Source: Erythrobasidium yunnanense
Taxonomy: Eukaryota; Basidiomycota; Cystobasidiomycetes; Erythrobasidiales; Erythrobasidiaceae
Assembly (NCBI GenBank): GCA_001600175.1
Contig: BCJC01000002.1
Location: 2,267,111 to 2,331,110, forward strand
Length of the DNA stretch: 64,000 nt
Reading direction: 5' to 3'
Positions 11,554 to 21,652 of the stretch are shown here, one piece after another; positions within the stretch are counted from its first letter, which is position 1, and each line of letters opens with the position of its first letter. The notes beneath the pieces are model-generated. The model saw nothing but the letters and a program-made list of their open reading frames with translations, had not been told where the DNA came from and ran no database searches. The position numbers were made by a program, and so were the translations under genes.

Positions 11554-11993
11554 GTACCACTAGCAAGTGTAGAACTCAAAGGCTGATTCTGACCTTCTGC
11601 TTGATAGTCATTAACTATAACCGCGAAAAGTAAATGTAGTACCTGTAGCATTTTCACGGCGTGCAGTTGTATCAGTGCTTGTAGTGTCAGCTTGTAGTAG
11701 AATGCTTGTTGTCGCATACATGGATTCGCAGAAACTCCTTTTAGCTTTGGCTCAGACCACCACGTATCGATACGCTCGAGTCGAGCCGAGTATACAAAAA
11801 CCTATCATCACAGCTGGAAGAGCATGCTCGAACGCGCATCAGCGCGACATCCGCCTTTCGGGCGCGACCCGAACATGGGCTGTCGATTTTTTTCCTCTCA
11901 TAGCCCAAGGCGCTTCGCGTACTGCTTGTCAGCACCTTGAACACGAAGCGATTTCCCTTCTTCCGTTTGCGACTTCCAGAACTTGCTCTTACG
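11554..11993. other. Intergenic, no gene seen
   Basis: About 440 bases between genes 2 and 3 of the tandem set. The frame of gene 3 is open upstream to 11937 but has no ATG before 11994. No other signal seen. Confidence 0.5.
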
Positions 11994-13199
11994 ATGCATG
12001 AACCACCTGAGGAGCGCCTGGAAAATCGACACGCACTTCTCTCTGAACGGCCATCGGGGCTGCGGTATACGCCGTATCCCGACAGAGGACTGGCGACAGT
12101 CCTGTACTGTCACCACTGCCCGCTGTTCTTCCGAATTGGTGATCAGATGGGATGTATCGTACATCTACTGGACGCGCACCGCAGCGCGCTGGACAGTATA
12201 CAGCTAGCATCGTATATTAAATGGATCGCAAGTCACATGGAAGCGGCTGAGGTCAGAGGAGAGCGGATTGCAATACCGATGTCACCTGTGCACCTGCGCG
12301 CATCACCGCACGTTCCTTGGCAAGCTCCAGCCTGGAATCAAGCTCAGTATCCTTTACGGCGTATCGCTTATCGTGGTAGCGAAGGATTAGGCCATGGTCC
12401 AAGAACGCAACACAGTATTAAGGGCGTAGCGAATTCGCACGATGGCCAGCACAGGGCGCGAGCACATCCTTCAAGTAAGCAAGCAGATCGTACAACTTTA
12501 TCGTAGCTGCAACAGCATCGCTGATTTGAGCTTACCTAGCCCTGGCCTCTCCTAGTCCAACACCTAGCCTTTCGTACGAAGGCAAGGAGGCGTGTGGAAA
12601 GCTGCAAGCTACCCTCAACAATGCTGTCTCTCAGGCTGGGATTCAGCGGAGACCATCTGTCGCCGGTAAGCGGTAGCAGACTGCGAAAGCTTCTTGCTCC
12701 AGTGATCGTCAGAGGCTCACGCTCGTTTCTCTCAATTGTCCAAGACCTAGCCGCACTCCGTGTTGGTCTACAGAGGGACATGAGCACTCCCCTGCGATCT
12801 ACGACATCATTTGCACCCTCACGAGGCAAGGAAATACAAGCAATCCCAGACGCATTTCTACGTAAGACGTCCAGAGTAGCCCTGGACGTACCAGACAAAG
12901 CTGGCGAAGCGACACAAGTCTCGCGACCGAAGAGTGCTATTGTCTTTGGGCGATCGAAGGCAAGCAGCCCTGCTGCATCGTCTAGTGCCAGTACAGACAG
13001 CAGACCGGGGACGCCCGTATTAAGCTATCTGCTCCCACGGGACAGCGCACTCAATAGTGCCTACTCTCGAAAGACTGGACCACCTTCTTCCGAGTGGCTC
13101 TCGATGCTAGCCGCGTCTTTGCCTACACTCACTCCGCTTCAACTGGCAGACCGCTTCCAGGAGATCTTCCCTGATTGGCTCGCTCTACAGCCTCGTTAG
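11994..13199 (+). CDS. C2H2-like finger protein with FPDWL tail (tandem gene 3)
   Basis: Three exons, 11994-12474, 12540-12665 and 12715-13199, joined in phase 1 each time. The N-terminal part holds one finger-like unit, C-HH-C, then 14 residues, then H-LLDA-H (about residues 37-60), followed by a helix-rich stretch. SIKGVA appears near residue 145, matching SIKGAA in the two CCCH genes upstream. The middle is Ser/Pro-rich and basic with little order. The end is SMLAASLP followed by LADRFQEIFPDWLALQPR; this tail is closest to that of the next gene, the sirtuin. There is no known enzyme domain. The finger might bind nucleic acid or just zinc. The start is the first in-frame ATG. The shared tail and tandem position tie it to its neighbours; its function is unknown. 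Confidence 0.72.
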
Positions 13200-13652
13200 A
13201 GTCGACGACATGCACTCTTCACGCTGCGATCATGACTCAATCTTCGATTGTTCGTTACCCTAGCAAAGGGTTGATTTTCAGGATCCATGTTAGTTGCATT
13301 TACTTCATAGCTCAGCTGTATCAATACACCAATACTTGAGACACCAACTCGCCCTGTAATCATATGATGTTGATTCACTCGAAGTCAAGAGACTGCCCTC
13401 ACTTCTTCTCTCACTCGATCCATGCTCGACCGACGTCTCGCAGAACTACCCAGCGCAAGAGATCTGCTTCCATTCGCGCAGAGCGATGGCTTGAACCACC
13501 TTTAACGCGCTACATCGGCTGCTCTCCGAAGTCGCGTCCTTGAGCCTCTCGAAAATGTTTATCCACCGTCTGTACCAGTCATTGGGTATCAAGCTTCCTT
13601 AGAGTACAGCCACGACAAGTATCAGATAGCATTTCCAGCCTTATTTTGCATT
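13200..13652. other. Intergenic, no gene seen
   Basis: About 450 bases upstream of the sirtuin gene. No coding signal or repeat seen; it presumably contains the promoter. Confidence 0.5.
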
Positions 13653-15068
13653 ATGCACCGTAGTCGGGCTTTCTTCCTCTCCGCTCTATCCTCGTCAACT
13701 TGTGTATGTCCCAGCAATGCACCATATACCCTGGATCTCTCTTTATCGTATGCCTGCTAACTCACGCAGAACACGCTTATACACATTCTTGCGGCATTGC
13801 CTGCCCAGCTCGGCTCCAGGAATGTCGAAATCTCGAACAAACAGTGCTGACAGGTGTATCTCGCACGCTTGAGAGCCTCTTCCTGATGAACGCACTTCCA
13901 TCAGCGAGTATGCGTATCTTCCAAGAACATGCGCGAGAGGTGTCTGCTCTATATGCAAAAGGCTCGCAAACTGCAAAAACATCCTGGCCATTGTTGGCGC
14001 CGGGATGAGCACCAATGCCGATATCCCAGACTTCAGAAGCTCACAAGGTCGATACACAAGCGAGGGCAGCAAGCGCGAAGTCAAGGAGCTCTTCAAGGCG
14101 AGTGTCTTCGCGGTGAGTCCTCTGGTGTATTCCCTGGCAAAAGAATACGCTAACTTATATATACAGAATGCGGGAGCCTCAGAAGCTCTCCACGAAGTCC
14201 TGCAAGACATCTACAATGCATCTCTGGTTGCCGCCCCAACTCCGTTTCACGAACTGCTGTTTGCTCTGCACACTCGCAACCAGCTTCAAAGGGTCTACAC
14301 TCAAGTGAGGCAAAAGTCCAGCTCAGTACTCCTGCTCTGCTGATATACTGTTCTGCCCAGAACATGGACGATCTTGAAGGCAAGGCTGGATTTCGTCTCA
14401 GCAGGAACACGTCACATCTCTCTCGCGGCGATGCCATACAGCTCTATGGTAGCGTTTCTCTCCTCATCTGCTCCAATTGTCGCCATCTGGCCAAGCTGGC
14501 CAACTATCTAGACCGATCCGGATATCCCTGCCCGCTGTGTGGTCACAGAACCAGCTCCAAAGGACGACCTATACCCTCTAATGGCATACTCAGGCCTGCG
14601 GTTACCCTAAACGATATGACGGATATCGTTCAGCTCAATCACGCAAGCATTGACGATGTCATGCAGAAGGATATCTCGTCTGCCTTGGATCTTGTCTTGG
14701 TAGCCGGCCCGAGTCTTACCGCCCCCGAAGTGCGCTCCTTTCTGCAAACTTTGAAGCAACAAAAGGCAGCGAGGGCATCTTTCGTCTTTGTAGGAAAGGA
14801 TATACCCACGACAAAGCTCGCCAATATCTTCGACTACATTGTGCAGGGCGACTGCGACACTTTCGCATGTACTTGCACAAGCACCTCGATGCAGATCCGT
14901 AATGAGCTGGACGACTCGAATCGGCGTTCGATGCTGGCGGCATCTCTGCCTAGTGCACCTGAGTTGGCAGACCGGTTTGCGGAGATATTTCCAGACTGGC
15001 TTCCTCTACACCCTGGTCCCTTCAAAGTCAACATTGTCAGTTTAGATTATAGACACGTGCATTCGTGA
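13653..15068 (+). CDS. Sirtuin-like protein (Hst3/Hst4 type), catalytic His replaced by Tyr, FPDWL tail
   Basis: Five exons (13653-13703, 13770-13843, 13926-14112, 14167-14304, 14361-15068) join in phase to 385 residues. Sir2-fold motifs: NILAIVGAGMSTNADIPDFRSS (Rossmann and cofactor loop), KELFKASVF, PTPFHELL, VYTQNMDDLE, a zinc ribbon C-SN-C...C-PL-C, GILRPAV and VAGPSL. GILRPAV and the KELFxASVF block suggest the nuclear Hst3/Hst4 branch, whose members deacetylate histone H3 K56. The conserved catalytic histidine of the LHGS motif is tyrosine here (LYGS, codon 14445-14447, about residue 179). The same His-to-Tyr change is the textbook way to inactivate Sir2, so deacetylase activity is doubtful while NAD or partner binding may remain. 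After the Sir2 core come SMLAASLP and ELADRFAEIFPDWL, shared with the three upstream genes and foreign to sirtuins. Confidence 0.85.
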
Positions 15069-15334
15069 CGCGATTGCGGGCGTCGATATAGCAGAGCGCT
15101 CTTTCTGTCTGGCTAGAGTATACGATAGTCATTGTGTATCCTCGTGGCGCCTTGTCGATAACCATCTGTAGCCAACGCCTCTTCTCTTCCTGCGCACTCG
15201 GCTTATCAGCACTGAATCACTTGCTGCATGATACGGCACCAGATGCAGCGTACGATATTTGGATAGATGACTTGCAACTATTGCATACGAATCTGGCGCA
15301 AAGAGTGGATCTAAGGCCAGCTTCGTACACCTGG

Positions 15335-18300
15335 ATGTCCGGCAACGACCATCAGACCTCCCGCAACAATCACAGCCGTTCACAGAGCTATACAGGCAAT
15401 CAGTATGCCGCACGAGTCTACAATGCTGCCAACGCTGCAGCCATGGCGGCCCAACCACTGCTTGGCTACCTCGGAGCTGGTTCTACACAGCAATCAGCTT
15501 CAGTACCTCGAACGATAGTACCGGATAGCGTCAAGAGTCATCTATATGCTGCGGAAAGCTCGCAGCGTCCAGAGGGTGTCGCTGGAGGCGCATCGTCACC
15601 ATCAAGAGCCGATACGCCCAACCTTTCTAGCGGTACAGCGATGCGACGGGCTGCTTCCACAGACGAAGACCCTCGGCGTAAAGATAGTCGGAATCTCGAC
15701 TCCATCATCTCCGTAGGCTAGATCTAATCCTACGTCGAATGAAGGTATCTTTAGCTGACTCCACGCCCTTCCCTACAGCAATTCTTCTCAAAGGCCGCCC
15801 AGATCATTGTCCAAGCACGTCTCACACATCTTCAAGCTCAACATGAAGTACTGCATTCAGCGGCCGCGCAAGGCGGTAACAAGCGGACGCGGAACAGATG
15901 GTTCAATCTGGAAATGGACGAGGTCGACGTCTTCAAGGAGGAGCTCAAGACCTGGAGATCAGTCACTAGTATACTGGCCGAAGCCGCAGGTCACCCAGGA
16001 TTAGCAACGTCAGGAGCCGGCATGCTGGTCCCTAGTATGGTGATCGACGTTATTCTGGACGTCTCCGATATGTCTGGAAATCAGGTTCTGGTCCTGAATG
16101 ACGCAAACAGAGAGGGTAGACGGCTGCGGGTCGACCTTTCCAGGCAAGGCGAGCGCAACAAGCTTGGCGGACACGCTTCTTCGAGCAACAGCCCAAAGCG
16201 ATGCAACATCGTTCTTGAACAATGGACATTGGTACTCCGTCCACCTGCGCCTGCCGTATCTCCAGAATTGCCAAGCGTCTACAAACACTGCATCATCGTA
16301 GGTCGTGTCAACACGCTATCACACACAGCATATGCTAATATGTTTGCGAGCAGCTCTTTCGCGCGCTCTTCACACTTGTTCGAGCGCTTCCCGCATTCGA
16401 TTTGTACAGGAAGCAGAGACGGAGAACGAGCCGTAGCGAACTCAAGATCGGTTGCCGGATGTCGGCCAAAGAGCCAGAGTCGGCCATTTCCAAAGGTTTC
16501 GACAGCCAAGTCTTTGTTGAGGAAGATAGACTTGAGATCGGGATAGGTGAGATGCGAACCTGTGGCGAACGGACCAGCGTTGACGAGATTTACGGGGCAG
16601 ACGAACCACTTAGCCAAGAAAGCTCGGCGCCTGCTACCGAGGAGTATGCTTTCAGCCCCATTGTGACGCCCTTGGGTCTTCTTGACTTGAAGTGCAAATA
16701 TCGGAGTGCTGTCGACTTTAGCGTGGAGGAAATAGAGGCTCTCCTCTCCTCTCGCTTCCTAGACGAAGACTTCTTCAAGCCTACGATGCGAAAGTATTCA
16801 AGTGGGAGCGGAGTATGTCAAATTGTGTCTCCCTTATGTATCCTGCTAATAAAGTTTGTTCTCTAGGTCGGCTCTTTACCAATAAGAGGCAGTACGCCAA
16901 TGTCTGCGCAGCCCTCTCGACAAAGTTATGGCTCCCCAATATCTCGACAAGTCGTTCAACGGGATTCTCCGTCAACATCGCAAGCCAGCTTACCTAGGCC
17001 CAACGAGACGGAAGGTGCTTTCATTACGTATGGACGAGCCAGCGGGGCACAGGCTATGACTCGCGGCCTCTCTGCGCAAGGTACACCGCCCTTACAAAGA
17101 AGACCATCAACCGGAACTTCCCATCCTTTTAAGCCATCATCCTCTCCTCTAAGCGGAGGCAGCACTGCTCGCCAGGCATCTTCAGCTTCGCCTTTGGAAG
17201 CACAGACGTTGACAGAGAGGTACAGCGCTTCTCAGCGGCTGTCGAATACTCCCGCTTCTGCAGGCACATCAGCTTTGCGCTATACCTCGCCTCGTCAAAC
17301 ATCTGCAACGTCTTCTTCTCAACTATTTTACACCAAGCAAACCATCTCACCTCCCGAGGGCAGCCGTTCTCCCATATCGGGCCTTTCCGCTCTGCAGATC
17401 GGCACTCCGCCTGCCAAACCTGCAAGCGCGTCCAACAGAAGTCCAACGCAGGCTATAGCAATGCCTGGAACTTCAGCTATTCCTCTCTCATCTTCGCCCA
17501 CCCCAAGTCTGATCAAGCGATATTCTAGCTCCCGCTATTCTCGCTCATACGGGCAGCACAGCTCTGGCAGCAGTCCTAGCGAGGCGCAAGGGCCATGGGC
17601 AGCTGAGGGCTCAGTCAGACATTCCCGCATGTCTTCGGACGCGCCCACCCGGAATGACAGCCTTCTTTCCTCGGAAAGCTCTTCTGCTCGATACTCAGGC
17701 AATCCTACTGGCAAGTCAGCCGATCTTCGAGGAGGAGGCGAGGACAACGGAGATATCAGGAGCTTCCTGGCAATGATCGACAGCCATGCGCACATAGGAC
17801 ATCTGCGGCCCGGTCAGTCAATCACGACAGCCTCATCTTCGTCAGCCAACGCTTCCTTCGGCCGAGCACAAGCAGAAGAGAGGCTGAGGCTTCTCGCAAG
17901 ATCCGTGTATCAAGATCAGAACGAAGAAGGTATCCCAACACTGCAAGGTAGCCGACCTCTACCTATCACCCGGCACATACGGTCAAGATCCGGAGACGGG
18001 TCTACCTTCGCCCCTTCGGCTTCTGCAAGGCACTCGCCCTCGCCAGATCTCCACTCTATCAGTCCCGCCGAGGGTACTGCGTACTTGGCCTCAGCTTCAT
18101 CAGCTACAGCTGCATCGATACGAATCAGGGCATCTCAGCCGCCTATGTCTAGCAGTATACCAGAAGAAGATTCCCATATGTCTGCGCATCCCTCCTCCTA
18201 TAGCAGAGCTCGCGGCGAGCATTTTCCCTTTCCTCGTTATCAGTCTACCCGGCGAAGGTCCAGTCAAGGCAGCGACAAGGCTAGGCCTTCTTTACTCGGT

Positions 18301-18462
18301 CTGGACCAAGATAACCGACGGCCTGATAGCAGCCAGAGCATTACATCAAGTACTACACAGCAGCGGGACTCGGCAGGTGCCAGTCCTGCACTGTCGCATT
18401 ACGAGACTGGCGAAGAACAGATCATGGCTCAGATGGACTTTGGCTCGGATCATCAAGCATAA
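15335..18462 (+). CDS. ATG13: Autophagy-related protein 13 (Atg1-complex regulator)
   Basis: Regulatory subunit of the Atg1/ULK1 kinase complex that starts autophagy; it bridges Atg1 and Atg17. Four exons (15335-15712, 15779-16297, 16354-16812, 16867-18462) give 983 residues. The HORMA domain is clear: FFSKAAQIIVQAR, RWFNLEMDEVDVFKEEL, VIDVILDVSDMSGNQVLVL, then IVLEQWTL, LPSVYKHCIILFRALFTLVR, LKIGCRM and VTPLGLLDLKCKYR, ending in SVEEIEALLSSRFLDEDFF. The C-terminal half is a long Ser/Pro-rich disordered tail with HPFKPSSSPLSG (like the Atg17-binding segment) and DIRSFLAMID (like the conserved Atg1-contacting region). Ser richness fits phospho-control by TORC1 and PKA, known for the family. 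The frame is open upstream to 15134, but no conserved sequence supports an earlier start. Confidence 0.92.
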
Positions 18463-18680
18463 CTTCGATTGTACACAGGGTTTATTTCAATTTCTTTTGT
18501 AGCTATTCTTTCGATTTCGTGGCAGTCTTGTCGTTTTGAGGTTTTCAAGTATGTGCCGATATGTAGTAACGCAATTCTTTAGATGCTGGAAGTATCATAA
18601 AGAACATCCAAGAGTGTCAGGGATGAGAGAGACTGTTAAGCGCTACATCGCCTGCTTACCCAATCTAAGGCTCGAGCTGC

Positions 18681-19133
18681 CTATTCATTCAGCTTCTCTC
18701 CACCTCTGGCAAGCTTGAATTGAGTAGCTCCCTGCTGCTTTTGAGCGTACTGCCATCTATTGTCGACAAACGTCTCGAGTTCGGGTTTGGGTACTTGTCT
18801 TCCGAAGACTCCGGTCTTTAGTATGACCATGCCATTCTCGCTTGCTGGCTTGGTCTCGCTCTTTATGGGACTACCACAGTTCTGGCAGAAGAAACGCTTG
18901 ACGACGTTGCCGCTCTTGGAATCTGGATCCTCGTAAACGGACAACATGCCCTTGGGATCGCTGATGTTTACAGAAGCAGCAGGGAGAAGAAGATTGGTAG
19001 CGCCGAGTGCGCTTCCGGATGTCTTTTGACAATTGCTGCAGTGGCATACGTGACCGTGGACGCTTCCTTCTGCTTCGTACTTTGGATCCGTGATTTCGAC
19101 GGTAACCGCCTTGCAATTGCAGCTGCCCTTCAT
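18681..19133 (-). CDS. GFA/CENP-V domain protein (glutathione-dependent formaldehyde-activating enzyme family)
   Basis: A single exon of 150 residues with the cysteine pattern of the GFA fold: GSCNCKAV near the start, CHCSNCQKTSG at about 40, and FFCQNCGSPI at about 90, which bind two zinc ions. The founding member Gfa speeds the reaction of formaldehyde with glutathione, but most fungal members are uncharacterised and the substrate here is unknown. The start chosen is the ATG before KGSCNC, where the domain begins; the frame stays open upstream but the extra residues are not domain-like. The start codon lies only 48 bases from that of the divergent gene at 19182, so the two probably share control sequences. 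Confidence 0.88.
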   Translation of the reverse strand: MKGSCNCKAVTVEITDPKYEAEGSVHGHVCHCSNCQKTSGSALGATNLLLPAASVNISDPKGMLSVYEDPDSKSGNVVKRFFCQNCGSPIKSETKPASENGMVILKTGVFGRQVPKPELETFVDNRWQYAQKQQGATQFKLARGGEKLNE

Positions 19134-19181
19134 TTGGATGCTCCGGGAATGATTGCGAAAGCTTGAAATCGAAAAGACCAG

Positions 19182-19891
19182 ATGTCGCCAGCTGAAGAGG
19201 CGGATGACCTGATCCCACCGCGGCTGCTGACACATCGTCATCGAAACCTTCCAAGCTCAGGTCGACCTCCAACAGATTACTTACAGCTTGGTACAGTTAG
19301 CGTATGCATTTACGCAGATAAATCTCACCAGATTGGCTGTCGAGCCCTTTTGGCCTTCCACCAATGCAGTCCATCAACAACTTGGCTCGCGGAGCGTACC
19401 AGTCATTGACAGCCACAGCTGCTCCTTCGACTATCAACAACTATGCTCGCAAGCCTTTATGCTACTTCAGATGGCCTGAACAAGCAGACCAGACATTGGA
19501 ACGATACATACTTGTCAATGTAGCTGTCCGCCAAAGACTTCTGGATGACCAAGACATTATAGATCTCCGACTAGACCAGCTGTCCAGGACTTCTGCAGGG
19601 AGTCTGCAGGAGAGAGCCTCTCCTCGGTTCTGGCGACCTTTGTCGTGGAATGGACTCGGTATGCACGAAGTGGACTGTAATAGCAGCGGCTTTACGCGCG
19701 TAACAAATACGCAGATAACTCCTGCAAAGCTAGCTCGGATGGGTAGGCTCACGCAAACAGAGGGTAAGATCTATGTGCTGGACACGCACAATGGGCATGT
19801 TCATTGCTTGAAAGGGAATCTAGTACGTGTAAGCGGGGTGAGAGACGCCAGGACAGTTGTCTCTCTACAAGCTACAGTCGGACAGCAATAA
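19182..19891 (+). CDS. Hypothetical protein, divergent partner of the GFA gene
   Basis: Not recognised. Two exons (19182-19290 and 19332-19891) join in phase 1 across a very short intron of 41 nt, giving 222 residues. Visible pieces are an acidic, Pro-rich start, LCYFRWPEQADQTLERYILVN, a helical stretch with RQRLLDDQDIIDLRLDQL, and a C-terminal part ending in IYVLDTHNGHVHCLKG. There is no signal peptide, membrane span or catalytic motif. Its last codons overlap the 3' end of the minus-strand gene at 19872 by 20 bases, tail to tail. The exon join is by eye; a start in the second exon (M at 19364) is possible. Confidence 0.5.
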
Positions 19892-21245
19892 GATCCTTTC
19901 TGCGTCTGTTTAGGCCTGCCGCAGCGCTCGAGTTGACGCCTATAGCTCCGTCCAAACTCGTACTACCCTCCGTCTCGATGTTTGCTCCAAATCCATCGCT
20001 GTTATTGTGCAGTACTAAAGTCGCACCAGGGAACAGCTTGCCGTTGTAATAGCCATCGTGTTCGAAGAGATCTGCTTTTGACAGACATCGGATATCTGGT
20101 CTTCGCTTCTCCAGTATCGTCTTCAGTAACGGCACGGCATCGTAGTCCGCATAGTTGTTGAATGCGAAAGCGCGCATGTTGGGCAGCGGTACCGTTTGCA
20201 AAATCTCGGCGAAGGCATGGAGAAGAAGGTGATTCAGGAAGCCTGGCTCGACCAGTCGAGCGAAGATGGAAGGAGGATCCCAAGTAAAGACGTAACCATT
20301 GGTGCACAGGATCTCCAAGCCTCTAAGCTCATTCAGCAGGCTCTGCTTGCATGCGGCCTGCATCATTTCCAAAGAAAGCAGGCTGCCTTGCACCTTTACG
20401 CTTCTGCCCTCTAAAGCTCCCCAAGAAGGCTGAAGGATGTCGTGCTGCAAGAAGCGCGTGGCTTCCTGTATAGACATTGCACTGATGGCAGCGATTTGTG
20501 CAGATGGGCAATCGTGTGATTGATGAAGATGCCATCGAGCGTGAGAGCGAAGTCGCTGATGATACTGATGTCTGAAGTGACCGTCCGAAAGTTGATGAGC
20601 ATCCGGGATTTCCAAAGTTGAAGGAAATGGTTCTGGCTTTGGTGCGCCCACCGGCGGGATTGCAAAAAATCGCAATGCGACCTGATCGTCCTCGAAGTCT
20701 AGATGGATCATGGTACTCAACACCACGTTCCTATACTGATGCTTTCCATTGACAGACTGGAAAGGTACTACGGTATGCCGTCCGCTATACGCGTAGTCGC
20801 CATGCATTTTGATCGGTACCAGCGCCGTGACGAAGGAATGCAATGCTCCCTGCATGTTCGAGATGGGACTGCCCTTGATGTACTTTGACGATATTGCGGA
20901 CTCTCGCTTGTTGCGCATGAGATGCTCGACGAGAGAAGCAGGGATCCAGGGGCTCGCGACAATAACTGGGCCCGGCTCGTGTTTCATGTTCTGGACATAG
21001 TATGACCTGATATCGGATGTATTTGCTGGCATGTAAGGATGCACAGCTAGCTTGTCGCTGCTTTTCGCAAAGACGGCTTTGAGCTTCGTCAAGGAGTCGT
21101 GCTTCGTGAATGAGATCAGCTGCAGAAGGATTCGGTGATTCTTCGCATACCATGGCGTAAGGACTCTGGCTAGTTGGTAATAGGAGAGGAGAGGAACGGT
21201 CGATGGTTTGGAGGCACAGCATAGCCAGAAATCCGGCCCGCCCAA
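19872..21245 (-). CDS. Hypothetical protein with HNNSDGFG motif
   Basis: Function not assigned. The frame is open for 457 codons; the true start is not resolved, since the frame begins without an ATG and an upstream exon ending near 21260 is likely. Soluble-looking, no membrane span. Recognisable textures include an N-terminal part with LSYYQLARVLTPWYAKN, a segment PWIPASLVEHLMRNKRESAIS, and a C-terminal block MRAFAFNNYADYDAVPLLKTILEKRRPDIR, then LFPGATLVLHNNSDGFGANIETEG. The last block looks strongly conserved-type, with possible nucleotide- or sugar-phosphate-binding character, but I cannot name the family. The stretch at about 20500-20600 reads poorly in this frame (His-rich) and may be an intron. 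Confidence 0.55.
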   Translation of the reverse strand: MGGPDFWLCCASKPSTVPLLSYYQLARVLTPWYAKNHRILLQLISFTKHDSLTKLKAVFAKSSDKLAVHPYMPANTSDIRSYYVQNMKHEPGPVIVASPWIPASLVEHLMRNKRESAISSKYIKGSPISNMQGALHSFVTALVPIKMHGDYAYSGRHTVVPFQSVNGKHQYRNVVLSTMIHLDFEDDQVALRFFAIPPVGAPKPEPFPSTLEIPDAHQLSDGHFRHQYHQRLRSHARWHLHQSHDCPSAQIAAISAMSIQEATRFLQHDILQPSWGALEGRSVKVQGSLLSLEMMQAACKQSLLNELRGLEILCTNGYVFTWDPPSIFARLVEPGFLNHLLLHAFAEILQTVPLPNMRAFAFNNYADYDAVPLLKTILEKRRPDIRCLSKADLFEHDGYYNGKLFPGATLVLHNNSDGFGANIETEGSTSLDGAIGVNSSAAAGLNRRRKDLIAVRL

Positions 21246-21652
21246 AGCGCTCCAGCTAGGTGCGCTGCATGACAGGCGCGCAAGAACGGGTGTCAGGTTG
21301 GGCAGTCAAGTCTAGAAGCAGTCGTTGAGTGCGCAGAACTACGGAGAAAGCTCGCATATTGTCTGAAAGGCCAGAGAGCTTCCGCCATAGATTGGCACGG
21401 TGTGAACGCGGTAAAGTCATTGCGTGTCCCTTATACATAACAAAGAATACCATTCATAATAACGTGTCTCTTATTACATCGATCTCAGGTATTCCTCCCG
21501 GCATCGGTATCCCCTAGTTTACCTTTTACGATTTCCCAAGCATAAGATCGTTCTTTCACCTATCTGTCCCGTATACTGAGCAGAGAAGCGTCGCGCATTG
21601 CGCCAACGCTAGCTGGCATGCATTCGATTCGACATCGCGTGTCCAGCCGCAT

